A stretch of 64,000 bases of DNA from Paenimyroides aestuarii (GCF_024628805.1 NZ_CP102382.1:2480001-2544000); one strand, 5' to 3'; counted from the stretch's first letter, positions 51,122 through 62,152 are shown. The notes: generated by a model not told the origin, from the letters alone. Numbers and translations are program-made.

Positions 51122-51844
51122 TTAAAAATTCGGACTTAAGTTGTATTTTTTGTAGAATGTATCGATAATAGTTACCACTTCGTCTGCGGTATCAACTACT
51201 TTTATCAAATTCATATCTTCGGGTGATGCGTTGAAATATTTTTCAAGCAACACGGTTTTTACCCAATCAATTAATCCCGACCAAAATTCAGAGCCCACCA
51301 AAACAATAGGAAATTTACCAATTTTTTTGGTTTGAATTAATGTAATTGCTTCAAACAATTCATCTAATGTTCCAAAACCACCCGGCATTACCACAAATCC
51401 TTGTGAGTATTTTACAAACATTACTTTTCGCACGAAAAAATAATCGAATTGCAGGTTTTTATCATGATCGATATAAGGGTTAAAATGCTGTTCAAAAGGC
51501 AAATCGATATTTAAACCAACCGATGGTCCACCGCCCAAGTGTGCCCCTTTGTTGGCTGCTTCCATAATTCCGGGACCTCCGCCCGAAATAACACCATAAC
51601 CTGCTTTACTAATTTTGAAGGCAATTTCTTCTGCCAATTTGTAATAAGGATTATCGCTCTTTGTTCGTGCCGATCCAAAAATGGAAACACACGGCCCAAT
51701 ACGCCCCATTTTTTCATATCCATTTACAAATTCAGACATGATTTTAAAAATGGCCCAAGAATCGTTGGTCTTAATTTCGTTCCACGATTTTTGCGATAGT
51801 TTTTCTTTGATTCTGATATCTTCTTCTGATAAATTTTCTTCCAT
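51122..51844 (-). CDS. LOG family protein (nucleotide 5'-monophosphate phosphoribohydrolase-like)
   Basis: 240 residues. Signature motifs P-G-G-F-G-T-L-D-E-L-F-E and G-G-G-P-G-I-M-E-A-A-N-K-G-A. The family releases ribose-5-phosphate from cytokinin ribotides and other nucleotides; many members were wrongly labelled lysine decarboxylase. Cytoplasmic. The ATG at 51844 fits an N-terminal Glu-rich helix. Confidence 0.88.
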   Translation of the reverse strand: MEENLSEEDIRIKEKLSQKSWNEIKTNDSWAIFKIMSEFVNGYEKMGRIGPCVSIFGSARTKSDNPYYKLAEEIAFKISKAGYGVISGGGPGIMEAANKGAHLGGGPSVGLNIDLPFEQHFNPYIDHDKNLQFDYFFVRKVMFVKYSQGFVVMPGGFGTLDELFEAITLIQTKKIGKFPIVLVGSEFWSGLIDWVKTVLLEKYFNASPEDMNLIKVVDTADEVVTIIDTFYKKYNLSPNF

Positions 51845-51917
51845 CTTTTTTGTTTGATTTGTTTAACGTTTAATATCTGTTTTAGGTTTTTTGATTCTAA
51901 AATCGATACCTATATTT

Positions 51918-54749
51918 CTAACTTAATTCTTTCTTTAAAAAACGTGCAGTATGGCTTTTTTTGCTTTTAGCAACTTGCTCTGGTGTTCCTTTTGCTACTA
52001 CTTCTCCCCCATTTTTTCCGCCTTCGGGACCAATGTCAATAATGTAATCGGCCATTTTAATCACATCTAAATTGTGTTCAATTATCAAAACAGTATTTCC
52101 TTTATCAACCAACTGTTGCAAAACTTCCATTAACACGCGAATGTCTTCAAAGTGTAAACCGGTGGTGGGTTCGTCTAAAATATAAAACGTATTTCCGGTA
52201 TCTTTTTTAGACAATTCACTTGCTAATTTTATACGTTGTGCTTCCCCACCTGAAAGTGTGGTGCTTTGTTGCCCTAAGGTTAAATAGCCCAAGCCTACAT
52301 CTTGAATGGTTTTTACTTTTCGATATATTTTTGGAATATTTTCAAAGAAATGTACGCTTTCATCAATGGTCATATCCAAAATATCGGCGATTGATTTTCC
52401 TTTGTAACGAATTTCCAATGTTTCGCGATTAAAACGTTTGCCTTGACAAGTTTCGCATTCCACATACACATCAGGTAAAAAGCCCATTTCAATTGTTCGC
52501 AAGCCAGATCCTTCACAGGTTTCGCAACGGCCACCTTTCACGTTAAAACTAAATCGTCCGGGTTTGTACCCCCGAATGCTTGCTTCTGGCGTTTTGGTAA
52601 ACAATGCACGAATTTCGGTGAAAACTTCGGTATAAGTAGCCGGATTGGAACGCGGTGTTCTTCCAATCGGACTTTGATCAATACCAATTACTTTGTCGAT
52701 ATGCTCTAAACCTTTTATTTTATCATAAGGTTGGGGCACTTTAACCGCATTAAAAAAATGTTCGTTTAAAATGGGATAAAGGGTTTCGTTTATCAACGTA
52801 GATTTCCCCGAACCCGACACGCCTGCCACGCAAATTAAAGTCCCCAAAGGAAATTCTACCGAAACATTTTTTAAATTATTCCCTTTTGCGCCAGTAAGTT
52901 TTAGTTTGTTTCCATTGCCTTTTCGTCTTTTTTCTGGAATAGGAATTTCTAGTTTTCCGTTCAGGTATTGCGCCGTAATGGTTTGTTCTTTTAAAAGTTG
53001 TTTTGGAGTGCCTGCACTAATGATTTGTCCGCCGTTTGCACCTGCTTTAGGTCCAATATCAATTACATAATCGGCTTCCACAATCATATCTTTGTCATGT
53101 TCTACCACCAAAACCGAATTGCCCACATCGCGCAATTGTTTTAAAGACGTAATTAGTTTTTCATTATCGCGTTGGTGCAACCCAATACTAGGTTCATCTA
53201 AAATATAAAGCACTCCGACTAACTGCGAACCAATTTGCGTTGCCAAACGAATGCGTTGTGCTTCGCCCCCTGAAAGGGTTTTTGAAGATCGGTTCAATGT
53301 AAGATAATTTAAACCCACATCGAGCAAAAAAGATAAACGCGTAACGATTTCTTTCACCACTTCACCGGCAATCATTTGCTGTTTGCTGCTCAGATGATTG
53401 TTTAAATCGCCAAACCATTCGCCTAATTGATCCAAATCCATTAAAGCTAAATCGGCAATATTTTGGTTATGGATTTTGAAATTCAATGATTCTTTTCGCA
53501 AGCGCGAACCGTTACATTCCGGACACGTAATTTCGTCCATAAAATCTCCCGCCCATCTTTTGATTGCTGCGGTTGGTGCATCATTGAACTGATTTTTAAT
53601 AAAGTTTGATATTCCTTCAAAATCTATTTTATAATCTTTAGTGATACCCAAAATTTTCGATGATACAGAAAAGCTTTCCTTTCCTCCGTTTAATATCATA
53701 TCCAAACCTTCTTTTGGGATGTTTTTGATAGGGTCTGAAAGTTTAAAATCGTAGCGTTGGGCAATAAGTTCTAATTGTTTAAAAATCCAGCTGCTTTTTT
53801 GCTCGCCAATAGGCAGTAAACCTCCAGATTTAATAGAAAGCTCATTATTTGGTATGATTTTTTTTAGGTTGATTTCATTAATCGTTCCCAAACCATTACA
53901 AACCGGACAAGCACCTTTGGGTGAGTTGAACGAAAAACTGTTTGGTTCAGGAATAGGATACGAAATTCCTGAGCTGGGACACATTAAATGACGACTAAAA
54001 AAACGGGAATTTTCGCTTTCATGTGGAAGCACCATTAAAATATCATCGCCATGATACATGGCTGTTTTAATGCTTTCTGCCAATCGTTTTTTTGTATCAT
54101 CGGTGTCGTCAATGGCCAAACGGTCAATTACAATTTCTATATCGTGGGTTTTGTACCTGTCTAAACGCATTGCCGGAACAATATCGCGAATTTCACCATC
54201 AATACGCACTTTCACAAAACCTTGTTTGGCAATTTGTTCAAACAACTCGCGGTAGTGTCCTTTTCGCGAACGAATTACGGGCGATAGTATATTGATTCGT
54301 TGTCCGCTGTAGTTTTCAATGATTAAATCTAAAATTTGTTCATCGGAATAGCTGACCATTTTTTCGCCTGTTTCATAAGAATAAGCATCAGAAGCCCTTG
54401 CAAACAACAAACGAATGAAATCGTAAATTTCGGTAATGGTTCCAACAGTTGATCGGGGATTTTTGTTAACTGTTTTTTGTTCAATGGCAATAACCGGCGA
54501 AAGTCCGTCGATTTTATCCACATCTGGGCGTTCCAAACCACCTAAAAATTGTCGTGCATACGAAGCAAATGTTTCAATATATCGGCGTTGACCTTCGGCA
54601 TAAATGGTATCGAATGCCAAAGACGATTTTCCAGAACCCGACAAGCCAGTAATAACAACTAGTTTTTCGCGGGGAATGGTAACATCTATATTTTTTAGGT
54701 TGTGAACGCGTGCGCCCAAAACCTGTATATTATCATCGGTATTTTGCAT
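51918..54749 (-). CDS. uvrA: UvrABC system protein A
   Basis: 943 residues from ATG 54749. Two ABC halves: Walker [10 protein letters not shown] near residue 30 and G-V-S-G-S-G-K-S-T near 640; signatures L-S-G-G-E-A-Q-R-I twice. Zinc modules show C-P-V-C-N-G and C-E-T-C-E-G-S-G. It recognises damaged DNA and loads UvrB (uvrB at 30895-32889). Its own promoter lies 17 bases upstream. Confidence 0.97.
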   Translation of the reverse strand: MQNTDDNIQVLGARVHNLKNIDVTIPREKLVVITGLSGSGKSSLAFDTIYAEGQRRYIETFASYARQFLGGLERPDVDKIDGLSPVIAIEQKTVNKNPRSTVGTITEIYDFIRLLFARASDAYSYETGEKMVSYSDEQILDLIIENYSGQRINILSPVIRSRKGHYRELFEQIAKQGFVKVRIDGEIRDIVPAMRLDRYKTHDIEIVIDRLAIDDTDDTKKRLAESIKTAMYHGDDILMVLPHESENSRFFSRHLMCPSSGISYPIPEPNSFSFNSPKGACPVCNGLGTINEINLKKIIPNNELSIKSGGLLPIGEQKSSWIFKQLELIAQRYDFKLSDPIKNIPKEGLDMILNGGKESFSVSSKILGITKDYKIDFEGISNFIKNQFNDAPTAAIKRWAGDFMDEITCPECNGSRLRKESLNFKIHNQNIADLALMDLDQLGEWFGDLNNHLSSKQQMIAGEVVKEIVTRLSFLLDVGLNYLTLNRSSKTLSGGEAQRIRLATQIGSQLVGVLYILDEPSIGLHQRDNEKLITSLKQLRDVGNSVLVVEHDKDMIVEADYVIDIGPKAGANGGQIISAGTPKQLLKEQTITAQYLNGKLEIPIPEKRRKGNGNKLKLTGAKGNNLKNVSVEFPLGTLICVAGVSGSGKSTLINETLYPILNEHFFNAVKVPQPYDKIKGLEHIDKVIGIDQSPIGRTPRSNPATYTEVFTEIRALFTKTPEASIRGYKPGRFSFNVKGGRCETCEGSGLRTIEMGFLPDVYVECETCQGKRFNRETLEIRYKGKSIADILDMTIDESVHFFENIPKIYRKVKTIQDVGLGYLTLGQQSTTLSGGEAQRIKLASELSKKDTGNTFYILDEPTTGLHFEDIRVLMEVLQQLVDKGNTVLIIEHNLDVIKMADYIIDIGPEGGKNGGEVVAKGTPEQVAKSKKSHTARFLKKELS

Positions 54750-54765
54750 ATAAAAAGTCAAAGTG

Positions 54766-54773
54766 CAAATATA
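54766..54773 (-). promoter_or_regulatory. -7 box of uvrA
   Basis: TATATTTG read on the minus strand (54773-54766), 16 bases before ATG 54749. An in-frame upstream codon at 54776 precedes it and is therefore rejected as start. Confidence 0.55.
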
Positions 54774-54875
54774 CAAATTGCTTTGCTTTTAAAATATTAA
54801 TGCATTGGTAAAATGATTTTATTTCTGCCAAAGATGTACAGATTTTATTGATTCAAATACACTAATTAGAATAAT

Positions 54876-56684
54876 CTACTCAATTCTTAAATCTTTTAGA
54901 TTTTCACGGTAAACCTCTAAAATTTTCACTTTGGTAACATATCCCACTAATTTGTTATTTTGAGTAACCAATATTTCAGAAAGGTGTTGGTCATCGATAA
55001 TTTTAATCACATTGCCTGTGTTTTCTGACAATGAAACTGAAAAAGCCGGTTTCATTTCTTCCGAAATGGCCGCAGCTCCTAATTGATATTGGTTAAATAA
55101 GATATGGCGCACATCATTCAAATAGATGATACCTTCGATGGTTTGATCTTCGTTTACAATGGGTATAAAAGTTTGTCCGGTAGCTAAAAATATTGTTTTT
55201 GCTTGATACATGGTATCGGCTGTTGTTAAGGTTTCAACCGAATTATTGTAAATGGTGTGCAGTTCAATTTTGTTTAAAATATTTTTGTCTTTATCTGATG
55301 TAAACACCATGCCTTTATCTGCAAGGGTATAAATATCCATGGAATGTTTATCATAATGTTTAGAAATGGCAAAACTGATTGAAGAAACAATTAACAAAGG
55401 AACCATTAAACCATAGCCACCCGTAATTTCTGCAATCAGGAAAATGGCTGTTAGGGGCGAGTGAAACAAACCACTTAAAAGACCTGCCATACCCACAACC
55501 GTGAAATTGGTTATAGGCATTTCTTTGAAACCAATCAATTCAAAAAATTTTGCGAAGCAAAAGCCCAAATAAGATCCCGCAAAAAGCGATGGCGCAAAAT
55601 TACCACCGTTTCCGCCCGCACCAAGCGTTAATCCTGTGGCTATACTTTTAAAAAACAGGGTGAACAATACAAAAGCAAAAACCACCCATTTGTTTTCATT
55701 AAAGCGTTCGATTAAAGAATTGTCGAGTACATTTTCAGCACTATTATTTGCCAGCGATTTAATACTTTCATATCCTTCCCCAAAAAGTGTGGGAAACAGA
55801 AAAATTAAAACGGCCAACATTAAAGCGCCAACCAATGCTTTGCGGTAGGGTTTGTATGGCAAATTTGCTGTTAAATGTTCAATTTTTCTAAACATTCGGG
55901 CATGATATAAGGCAAATAAACCGCAAATAACACCGAGAATAACATAATAAAATGTGTTGGAATAGTCGAACGTTAATTGCTCTTTAAAGTGTAATAAGAT
56001 ACTTTCTTTTAAAACCACTGCCGAAACAATTGCTCCAGTTGCCGAAGAAATCATCAATGGTATAAAAGCAGTGACACTCATATCCGCCAAAATTACTTCA
56101 ATAGCAAAAAGCACACCTGCTATGGGTGCATTAAAGGCCGCTGCAATTCCGGCAGCCACCCCGCAAGCCAAAAGCAAGGTTCGATCTTTATAATTAAAAC
56201 GGAAATTTTGTGCATAGTTCGATCCAAAAGCAGCTCCTGTAATGGTTATGGGCGATTCTAATCCGGCAGATCCACCCAAACCAACCGTTAATGAACTGGT
56301 TATAATCTGTGCATACATTTGTTTGCGCGGCATAAAACCAGAGCGTTTTGCCACGGCAATCATGATTTGACTTGTTCCCTTTTCAAGAGAACCATCTAAA
56401 AATTTTCGAATTACAAAAACAGTAAGTAAAATACCAACTACTGGTAAAATACTGTTTGAAAAAGGAAGTTTATAAAGCGTATCCAAATAAGTGGCTAGCT
56501 TAAAAACACCATGTGAAAATGACTTTAATAAAATTACCGCTAATGCAGAAGAAACACCAACCAAAACGCATGATAGATACAAAAATTGCCTATCTGAAAT
56601 GATTGTTTTCAGCAAATAAACAATTCCTTCTATATATCTAAAAGCTTTTCTAAACCTTGTATTTCCGTTTTTCACTGCATCCAT
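54876..56684 (-). CDS. ClC-type chloride channel/antiporter with CBS domains
   Basis: 602 residues from ATG 56684. The ClC core (about residues 30-430) shows G-S-A-G-L-E-S-P, A-A-F-N-A-P-I-A-G-V-L-F-A-I-E and G-A-G-G-N-G-G-N-F-A-P-S, corresponding to anion-binding motifs. Two CBS domains form the C-terminal ~140 residues and may sense adenine nucleotides. A TACTTTTG box ends 4 bases before the ATG, so the mRNA may be leaderless; GTG 56675 is an alternative start. Confidence 0.9.
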   Translation of the reverse strand: MDAVKNGNTRFRKAFRYIEGIVYLLKTIISDRQFLYLSCVLVGVSSALAVILLKSFSHGVFKLATYLDTLYKLPFSNSILPVVGILLTVFVIRKFLDGSLEKGTSQIMIAVAKRSGFMPRKQMYAQIITSSLTVGLGGSAGLESPITITGAAFGSNYAQNFRFNYKDRTLLLACGVAAGIAAAFNAPIAGVLFAIEVILADMSVTAFIPLMISSATGAIVSAVVLKESILLHFKEQLTFDYSNTFYYVILGVICGLFALYHARMFRKIEHLTANLPYKPYRKALVGALMLAVLIFLFPTLFGEGYESIKSLANNSAENVLDNSLIERFNENKWVVFAFVLFTLFFKSIATGLTLGAGGNGGNFAPSLFAGSYLGFCFAKFFELIGFKEMPITNFTVVGMAGLLSGLFHSPLTAIFLIAEITGGYGLMVPLLIVSSISFAISKHYDKHSMDIYTLADKGMVFTSDKDKNILNKIELHTIYNNSVETLTTADTMYQAKTIFLATGQTFIPIVNEDQTIEGIIYLNDVRHILFNQYQLGAAAISEEMKPAFSVSLSENTGNVIKIIDDQHLSEILVTQNNKLVGYVTKVKILEVYRENLKDLRIE

Positions 56685-56688
56685 GTTG

Positions 56689-56696
56689 CAAAAGTA
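56689..56696 (-). promoter_or_regulatory. -7 box 4 bases before the ClC ATG
   Basis: TACTTTTG read on the minus strand, ending 4 bases before ATG 56684, the same spacing as at pabA and recR. Confidence 0.5.
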
Positions 56697-56719
56697 ACGC
56701 ACTAAAAATTAAAAGACAA

Positions 56720-57322
56720 TCATTTTTTAAATTCGTTTACAAGGCGTTGCAACTCTTTTTCTGAATGAATCATTAAATCCTTAAAAAACAAGTGAAATTC
56801 GCTCTGAAAATCATCATAAAAAGTATGTAAGTCGTCCACAGATTCGCTCATGTTCGATTTCATGGCGAAACGATTGTCCATTTGTTGCAAAATCTGCTGT
56901 AAATCGGTTAAATGTGCATAGCGTTCCAGCCAGTTTTGATGTGTTAAATAAGGAAGTAATTGTTTTGTTTTCAGGTTTAATTCGTCTTGATGATTTTCCA
57001 GACTTTGATAGAATTTTTGGGTAAAAACCTGCAAATCTTCGTGGTGATACATTTTCCATTCTTTTGCCAGAAAATGATCATAAAACATATCGATAATAAT
57101 TCCCGAAAAGTGATTGTATTTTGGAACCAATCTGTGTTTTGATTGACGAAAAATCGGATGAAAATCGGTAAAACTATCAATAGACCGGTGCAACAAAACC
57201 CCAATTTGAATATCATTGTGATAATTTTTATAATCTTTACCACGAATACCATCGCCCATAAAATTGCCAATCTGTATGCGTTCGTTCGTTCCCGATAAAT
57301 AGATGTGTGCTAAAAAATTCAT
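56720..57322 (-). CDS. Acyl carrier protein phosphodiesterase (AcpH/DUF479)
   Basis: 200 residues from ATG 57322: M-N-F-L-A-H-I-Y-L-S is the typical beginning (M-N-F/Y-L-A-H). G-N-F-M-G-D, L-H-R-S-I-D-S-F-T-D and M-F-Y-D-H-F-L-A are the HD-like metal residues of AcpH, which removes phosphopantetheine from ACP. An in-frame codon 14 residues upstream spoils the motif. Divergent from glmM. Confidence 0.87.
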   Translation of the reverse strand: MNFLAHIYLSGTNERIQIGNFMGDGIRGKDYKNYHNDIQIGVLLHRSIDSFTDFHPIFRQSKHRLVPKYNHFSGIIIDMFYDHFLAKEWKMYHHEDLQVFTQKFYQSLENHQDELNLKTKQLLPYLTHQNWLERYAHLTDLQQILQQMDNRFAMKSNMSESVDDLHTFYDDFQSEFHLFFKDLMIHSEKELQRLVNEFKK

Positions 57323-57367
57323 GATATAAAAATAGCGTAAATTGTACTTATCTAATATAATCATTCT

Positions 57368-57375
57368 TATATTTG
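57368..57375 (+). promoter_or_regulatory. -7 box of glmM
   Basis: TATATTTG matches TAnnTTTG and ends 21 bases before ATG 57397. Confidence 0.5.
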
Positions 57376-57396
57376 TTTGTTAAAAAATGTAAATAA

Positions 57397-58782
57397 ATGA
57401 CCTTAATAAAATCTATTTCCGGGATTCGCGGTACCATTGGCGGTAACGTGGGCGAAAATTTAACTCCGATCGATGCCGTAAAATTCGCATCGGCTTACGG
57501 AACATTTCTTAAAAACAGTTTACAAAAAGATAAATTAACCGTTGTAATTGGTCGAGATGCCCGTATTTCGGGTCCAATGATTCACCAATTGGTTATGCAA
57601 ACGTTGGTAGGGTTAGGTATTAATGTGATTGATTTAGGCTTATCTACCACACCAACTGTTGAAGTAACTGTTCCTTTGGAAAAAGCTGATGGTGGAATTA
57701 TTCTAACGGCATCGCACAATCCAAAACAATGGAATGCACTGAAATTATTAAACAACAAAGGCGAATTTTTAAGCGGAGCCGAAGGTGCTTTGATTTTAGA
57801 AATTGCAGAATCGGACAGTTTTGATTTTGCCGATGTGGATTCGTTGGGAACTATTACCGAAATTACTGATTATATGGACAAACATATCGATGAAGTTTTA
57901 AACCTAAAATTAGTTGATGTAGAAGCTGTTAAAAGTAAAAAATTCAAGGTAGTTGTTGATGGTGTAAATTCTTCGGGCGGAATTGTAATTCCTGCTTTAT
58001 TGAAGAAAATGGGCGTTGAAGTGGTGGAATTGTATTGTGAACCAAACGGACATTTTCCGCACAATCCAGAACCGTTAAAAGAACATTTAACCGATATCTG
58101 CGAATTGGTTGTAAAAGAAAACGCCGATTTTGGTATTGTGGTTGATCCGGATGTGGATCGTTTGGCTTTTATCAGCAACAACGGCGAAATGTTTGGAGAA
58201 GAATATACCTTGGTTGCCGTTGCCGATTATGTGTTGAGTAAAACTCCGGGCAACACGGTTTCTAATATGTCGTCTTCTCGCGCGTTGAAAGATATTACCG
58301 AAAAGCACAACGGAATCTATGAAGCATCGGCAGTTGGCGAAGTAAATGTGGTAGAATTAATGAAGAAAAACAATGCCATAATTGGTGGCGAAGGAAACGG
58401 TGGCATCATTTATCCTGAAATTCATTATGGACGTGATGCTTTGGTTGGTGTAGCTTTGTTTTTAACACATTTGGCAAAACAAGATTTAGATGTGGCGGCT
58501 TTAAGAGCATCGTACCCGGCTTATTTCATGAGTAAAAACAAAATTGAATTAACACCTGAAATCAATGTAGATGCTATTTTAGAAGAAATGCAAAAACGAT
58601 ATGCCAATGAAAAAATCAGTACCATTGACGGTGTAAAAATCGATTTAGCTGATTCATGGGTGCATTTGCGAAAATCGAATACCGAACCCATTATTCGAAT
58701 TTATACCGAAGCACCATCACAGCAAGCAGCCGATGATTTGGCACAAAAAATTTTACAAGAAATTCAAGAAGTAGTTGGTTAA
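57397..58782 (+). CDS. glmM: Phosphoglucosamine mutase
   Basis: 461 residues, alpha-D-phosphohexomutase. The phosphoserine is in T-A-S-H-N-P, the metal loop is D-P-D-V-D-R-L-A-F, the sugar loop G-E-G-N-G-G, and the phosphate-binding loop R-K-S-N-T-E-P-I-I-R. It converts glucosamine-6-phosphate to glucosamine-1-phosphate for peptidoglycan and LPS. Assigned over phosphomannomutase by general likeness; that alternative is not excluded. Confidence 0.87.
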   Translation: MTLIKSISGIRGTIGGNVGENLTPIDAVKFASAYGTFLKNSLQKDKLTVVIGRDARISGPMIHQLVMQTLVGLGINVIDLGLSTTPTVEVTVPLEKADGGIILTASHNPKQWNALKLLNNKGEFLSGAEGALILEIAESDSFDFADVDSLGTITEITDYMDKHIDEVLNLKLVDVEAVKSKKFKVVVDGVNSSGGIVIPALLKKMGVEVVELYCEPNGHFPHNPEPLKEHLTDICELVVKENADFGIVVDPDVDRLAFISNNGEMFGEEYTLVAVADYVLSKTPGNTVSNMSSSRALKDITEKHNGIYEASAVGEVNVVELMKKNNAIIGGEGNGGIIYPEIHYGRDALVGVALFLTHLAKQDLDVAALRASYPAYFMSKNKIELTPEINVDAILEEMQKRYANEKISTIDGVKIDLADSWVHLRKSNTEPIIRIYTEAPSQQAADDLAQKILQEIQEVVG

Positions 58783-58836
58783 TTTTTAATAGCTTTTTAA
58801 GTAAAAAAGTGGTAACTTAGTTACAAACAATTTACT

Positions 58837-59199
58837 ATGAAAGAATATACATTAGTCATGGGCGCATCAGAAAATGAGCAGCGGTATTCCAACATGGCGA
58901 TAAAAAAATTATTAAACCACAAGTACAAAGTAAAAGCTTTTGGTAACAGAACCGGCGAAGTAAACGGAGTTCCCATTCATAAAGAATTGATTCCTTATGA
59001 CGATATCGATACCGTAACGCTTTACCTGAATCCTACCAACCAAAAACCTTTTTATGAATATATTTTAAACCTGCATCCGCGCCGAGTGATTTTTAACCCG
59101 GGAACCGAAAATAAAGAGTTTCAGGAAAAACTCACCCATGCAGGAATTGCTTACGAAGAAACATGCACATTGGTTCTTTTAAGTATCAATAAATATTAA
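58837..59199 (+). CDS. CoA-binding domain protein
   Basis: 120 residues, Rossmann-like CoA_binding fold: M-G-A-S-E-N-E-Q-R-Y-S-N-M-A at the start, V-K-A-F-G-N-R-T-G-E-V, and I-F-N-P-G-T-E-N near the end. Role unknown. It follows glmM by 54 bases and ends in a strong terminator. Confidence 0.85.
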   Translation: MKEYTLVMGASENEQRYSNMAIKKLLNHKYKVKAFGNRTGEVNGVPIHKELIPYDDIDTVTLYLNPTNQKPFYEYILNLHPRRVIFNPGTENKEFQEKLTHAGIAYEETCTLVLLSINKY

Positions 59200-59205
59200 A
59201 AACAC

Positions 59206-59237
59206 AAAACCGAGCCTTATTTAGACTCGGTTTTTTT
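59206..59237 (+). terminator. Terminator after the CoA-binding gene
   Basis: 9-bp stem AAAACCGAG/CTCGGTTTT with an 11-base loop, followed by more T. Lies between convergent genes and serves the plus strand best. Confidence 0.8.
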
Positions 59238-59254
59238 ATCAAAAAAGGTATCTT

Positions 59255-59644
59255 TTATTGAGGAATCGCTTCTACCAACACTTCATTATCTGCTTTGTCA
59301 AAATACGTGCACGTCATTTTTTCCATGCAAACCGCCCATTTTTCAATGCCCGACTTTGCACAGTCACTACAAAAAGTTGGATAATCGGTTTTTCCTTGCT
59401 GGTGTGCTTTTAAATCAGCAACAAATTGTTCCATATTCGAGGCATCAGCAATCACAAAAGCATTGTATTTTGCTTCCGTCGAAGTTTTATAATCATTTGC
59501 CCCGAAATAATCGGTATGCCCATCGGTCACAAAAGTTTCGTAATACGTCACCCCTAAACCTTTCAAATCCTGAATATAAGCCGGAAAATCCGCACCCGAT
59601 TGCACCTTACTGTGCGCTGCCATAATTTGTTCTACTGTAAACAT
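59255..59644 (-). CDS. DUF1398 family protein
   Basis: 129 residues. V-E-Q-I-M-A-A-H-S-K-V-Q-S-G-A-D-F-P-A-Y begins the family, and Y-P-T-F-C-S-D-C-A-K-S-G with W-A-V near the end completes it. Cytoplasmic, of unknown function. Confidence 0.85.
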   Translation of the reverse strand: MFTVEQIMAAHSKVQSGADFPAYIQDLKGLGVTYYETFVTDGHTDYFGANDYKTSTEAKYNAFVIADASNMEQFVADLKAHQQGKTDYPTFCSDCAKSGIEKWAVCMEKMTCTYFDKADNEVLVEAIPQ

Positions 59645-59726
59645 TTTTCTCTATTTTTAATTTCTATGCAAAGTTGCATCCTTTAAAGCTAGCTTCATTG
59701 TAAAAAATCGTTTTTTTTTTATTTTT

Positions 59727-59872
59727 TGGGCGTGCCCCCGGCGCAAAGAAAATTTCAGTAAAAAAAAAAATTTGTTCGCCGGGGTCGGGCTTTCGGCACT
59801 CGCTTTTTTTGTTCCACTCCGTTCCACAAAAAAGAGCTCAAACAAATGCCTCAATCCCTCACGCAAGCCGGT
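59727..59872. repeat. GC-rich intergenic repeat of flavobacterial type
   Basis: Unlike its AT-rich surroundings it contains GGGCGTGCCCCCGGCG, a complementary CGCCGGGG-T-CGGGC, then CACTCGC, GTTCCACTCC and CTCACGC. CCCCGGCG at 59736-59743 pairs with CGCCGGGG at 59777-59784. Similar blocks (GGGCGTG, TCGGGCTTTC, TTCCACTCCG) are dispersed through Flavobacterium and Chryseobacterium genomes. The 74-codon frame across it is fortuitous. Confidence 0.65.
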
Positions 59873-59877
59873 GTTTC

Positions 59878-60642
59878 TCACAAAAACCTTTTAAAGTTTT
59901 CTGGTGTATCGCCCGTAAATTGTTTAAAATGTTTAATGAAATGCGCCTGATCAAAGAAATTGTTTTCATAACAAATTTCAGATAAAGATTTGGAACCATC
60001 CAACTGATTCAAAACTGAATGGAATCGAACAATTGAAGCAAATTTCTTGGCACTTGTTCCCACCACTTTTCTAAAACGCTTTTCAAAAGCACTTTGACTA
60101 ATCAATAACCTATGGTTCAATTCTTTTATGCGTATCGTTCCATTGCTTTGATAAATCATTTGAACCGCCTGAACAATTAATTGGTCGGTTTCAATGTCTT
60201 TAAATTGGGAAAGTAAAAACGCTTCCACAATAGTTATTCTTTGTTGGTCAGTGGTAGCAATGGTCAATCGTTCTTCCACTTCAGACACCTTGTTTTTATC
60301 AAAAATTTCATCCAAAGAAATACTCAAATTGAACAATTCATTGGCAGGATGCGAAGCAAAATGCGTAAAACCAATTTCGGTAAAGTACACCAATATAGTT
60401 CCAATCCTTGCCGAATTTTTAAAGATATTGTAACCATCGGTAATGCCAGTAATTCCGGCAGAATTCAGCGTACGTTCTTCATTGTTTTTGATGGTGGTAA
60501 GTTGTCCTTTGTACTGAAATCCAACCACCATTCCCGTAGTGGGAAAAACTTTGTAGGCACTTTCGTCTTCATTTTCCGACACCACAAAACACTTAATGTA
60601 GGGTTGTAATTGATGCGTGGGAATGTACTTATCAAATTTCAT
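59878..60642 (-). CDS. AraC-family transcriptional regulator
   Basis: 254 residues from ATG 60642. The N-terminal ~150 residues are a sensor domain with F-V-V-S-E-N-E-D and I-G-F-T-H-F-A-S-H. Two helix-turn-helices at the C-terminus end with the AraC signature I-C-Y-E-N-N-F-F-D-Q-A-H-F-I-K-H-F-K-Q-F. The gene overlaps the symporter stop by 11 bases, so it is coupled to it and may regulate it. Confidence 0.9.
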   Translation of the reverse strand: MKFDKYIPTHQLQPYIKCFVVSENEDESAYKVFPTTGMVVGFQYKGQLTTIKNNEERTLNSAGITGITDGYNIFKNSARIGTILVYFTEIGFTHFASHPANELFNLSISLDEIFDKNKVSEVEERLTIATTDQQRITIVEAFLLSQFKDIETDQLIVQAVQMIYQSNGTIRIKELNHRLLISQSAFEKRFRKVVGTSAKKFASIVRFHSVLNQLDGSKSLSEICYENNFFDQAHFIKHFKQFTGDTPENFKRFL

Positions 60643-62152
60643 TAGTTTCAAAAACCGTTTTAGTAAGCTTTTTGCTTATTGCCAAAAGCAACAGCACGGT
60701 AATGCCTGCATTTACTATAATCAATTCGTTATCAAAAACATATCCATTTAAAAAAGTAGCAGAATAATTACTAATTAAAAGTGTAATAAACGGAGCGGTC
60801 AAACAAATCAGTGGCACCCATTGATCGTGTACCGTTCTGCTTTTAAAGAAAATCCCAAAAGTAAATAATCCCAACAAAGGACCGTATGTGTAAGACGCTA
60901 TTCTAAAAATCATGCTTACAACCGATGCATCATTTATGGCATTAAAAAGCACAATAACTCCGAACATAATCAAGCAAAAAACAAAATGAACCATTTTCCG
61001 AACCTTTATGTTTTTTGGTTTATGAACATTTTCAGGTTTATCCATCCCTAAAAAATCAATACAAAAAGAGGTGGTTAATGCTGTTAAAGCAGAATCGGTT
61101 GTGGCAAATGTGGCAGCAATCAATCCCAATAAAAAGACTACTGCAGGCAATAATGCCAAATGGTGAAAAGCTATTTCAGGGAATAATAAATCGGTTCGGG
61201 GCTTTCCGGTAATCAAATCCGCAGGCACTTGCACGCCATTGGCATCGGCATAAATGTAAAGCAGCGCACCAACTCCCAAGAAAAAGATATTAATCAACAC
61301 AAAAATGCCGGTAAACGTAAACATATTTTTTTGCGCATCTTTAATAGTAGCACAACTTAAATTTTTCTGCATTAAATCTTGATCTAAACCAGTCATGGCA
61401 ATGGTTACAAACATTCCTCCCAAAAATTGCTTTGCAAAATGAAATTTACTGCCCATGAAATCTTCCCAAAAGAAAATTTTGCTGTAACTGCTGTTTTTCA
61501 CTGTTTCAAAAGCTTCAATGGCGTTCAAATCTAAACTAGAACATATAAATATAATGGTTAAAATAACCGAACTCACCAAGAAAAAAGTTTGCAGCGTATC
61601 GGTAATAATGATGGCTTTTAAGCCCGATTTATAAGTGTAAGCATAAATCAATGCCAACGAAATAATGCCTGTTAACGCAAAAGGAATTCCAAAAGCATCA
61701 AACACAAATCGCTGAAAAACAATCACCACCAAATACAATCTAAAAGCCGATCCAATGGTTCTACTCACCAAAAAAATAGCCGCTGCGGTTTTGTAACTGT
61801 AAAAACCCAATCGCTTTTCAAAATATTCGTAAATAGAAACCAACTGCAACCGATAATATAAAGGTAAAAGCACCGTAGCCGTGATTATAAAACCAACAGC
61901 GTTTCCCAAAACAAATTGAAAATACTTGAATTGTTCACCACTTGGCGCACCTACTTCACCAGGCACCGATATAAAGGTAACGCCTGAAAGTGCGGTTCCA
62001 ATCATTCCAAAAGCCACTAAATACCATTTAGAATTTTTATTGGCAGAGAAAAAAGCCGAATTACTACTGTCTTTTCGGCTCACAAAACGAGATATTCCTA
62101 TTAAAACAGCAAAATATAAAACTAAAATGGTTAAAATTACAGTTGGAGTCAT
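60632..62152 (-). CDS. Sodium:solute symporter (SSS family)
   Basis: 506 residues from ATG 62152; an in-frame codon 6 residues upstream is less likely. About 13 helices. Motifs: [26 protein letters not shown] and [11 protein letters not shown] match SSS transporters with their two sodium-site segments. The solute is not evident. Divergent from recR with a 91-base gap and overlapping the AraC gene. Confidence 0.9.
   Translation of the reverse strand: MTPTVILTILVLYFAVLIGISRFVSRKDSSNSAFFSANKNSKWYLVAFGMIGTALSGVTFISVPGEVGAPSGEQFKYFQFVLGNAVGFIITATVLLPLYYRLQLVSIYEYFEKRLGFYSYKTAAAIFLVSRTIGSAFRLYLVVIVFQRFVFDAFGIPFALTGIISLALIYAYTYKSGLKAIIITDTLQTFFLVSSVILTIIFICSSLDLNAIEAFETVKNSSYSKIFFWEDFMGSKFHFAKQFLGGMFVTIAMTGLDQDLMQKNLSCATIKDAQKNMFTFTGIFVLINIFFLGVGALLYIYADANGVQVPADLITGKPRTDLLFPEIAFHHLALLPAVVFLLGLIAATFATTDSALTALTTSFCIDFLGMDKPENVHKPKNIKVRKMVHFVFCLIMFGVIVLFNAINDASVVSMIFRIASYTYGPLLGLFTFGIFFKSRTVHDQWVPLICLTAPFITLLISNYSATFLNGYVFDNELIIVNAGITVLLLLAISKKLTKTVFETNEI

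Noticed and set aside
59657..59881. 74-codon frame on the minus strand
   Set aside because: It lies inside a GC-rich dispersed repeat with poly-A/T tracts; low-complexity product, no family likeness.
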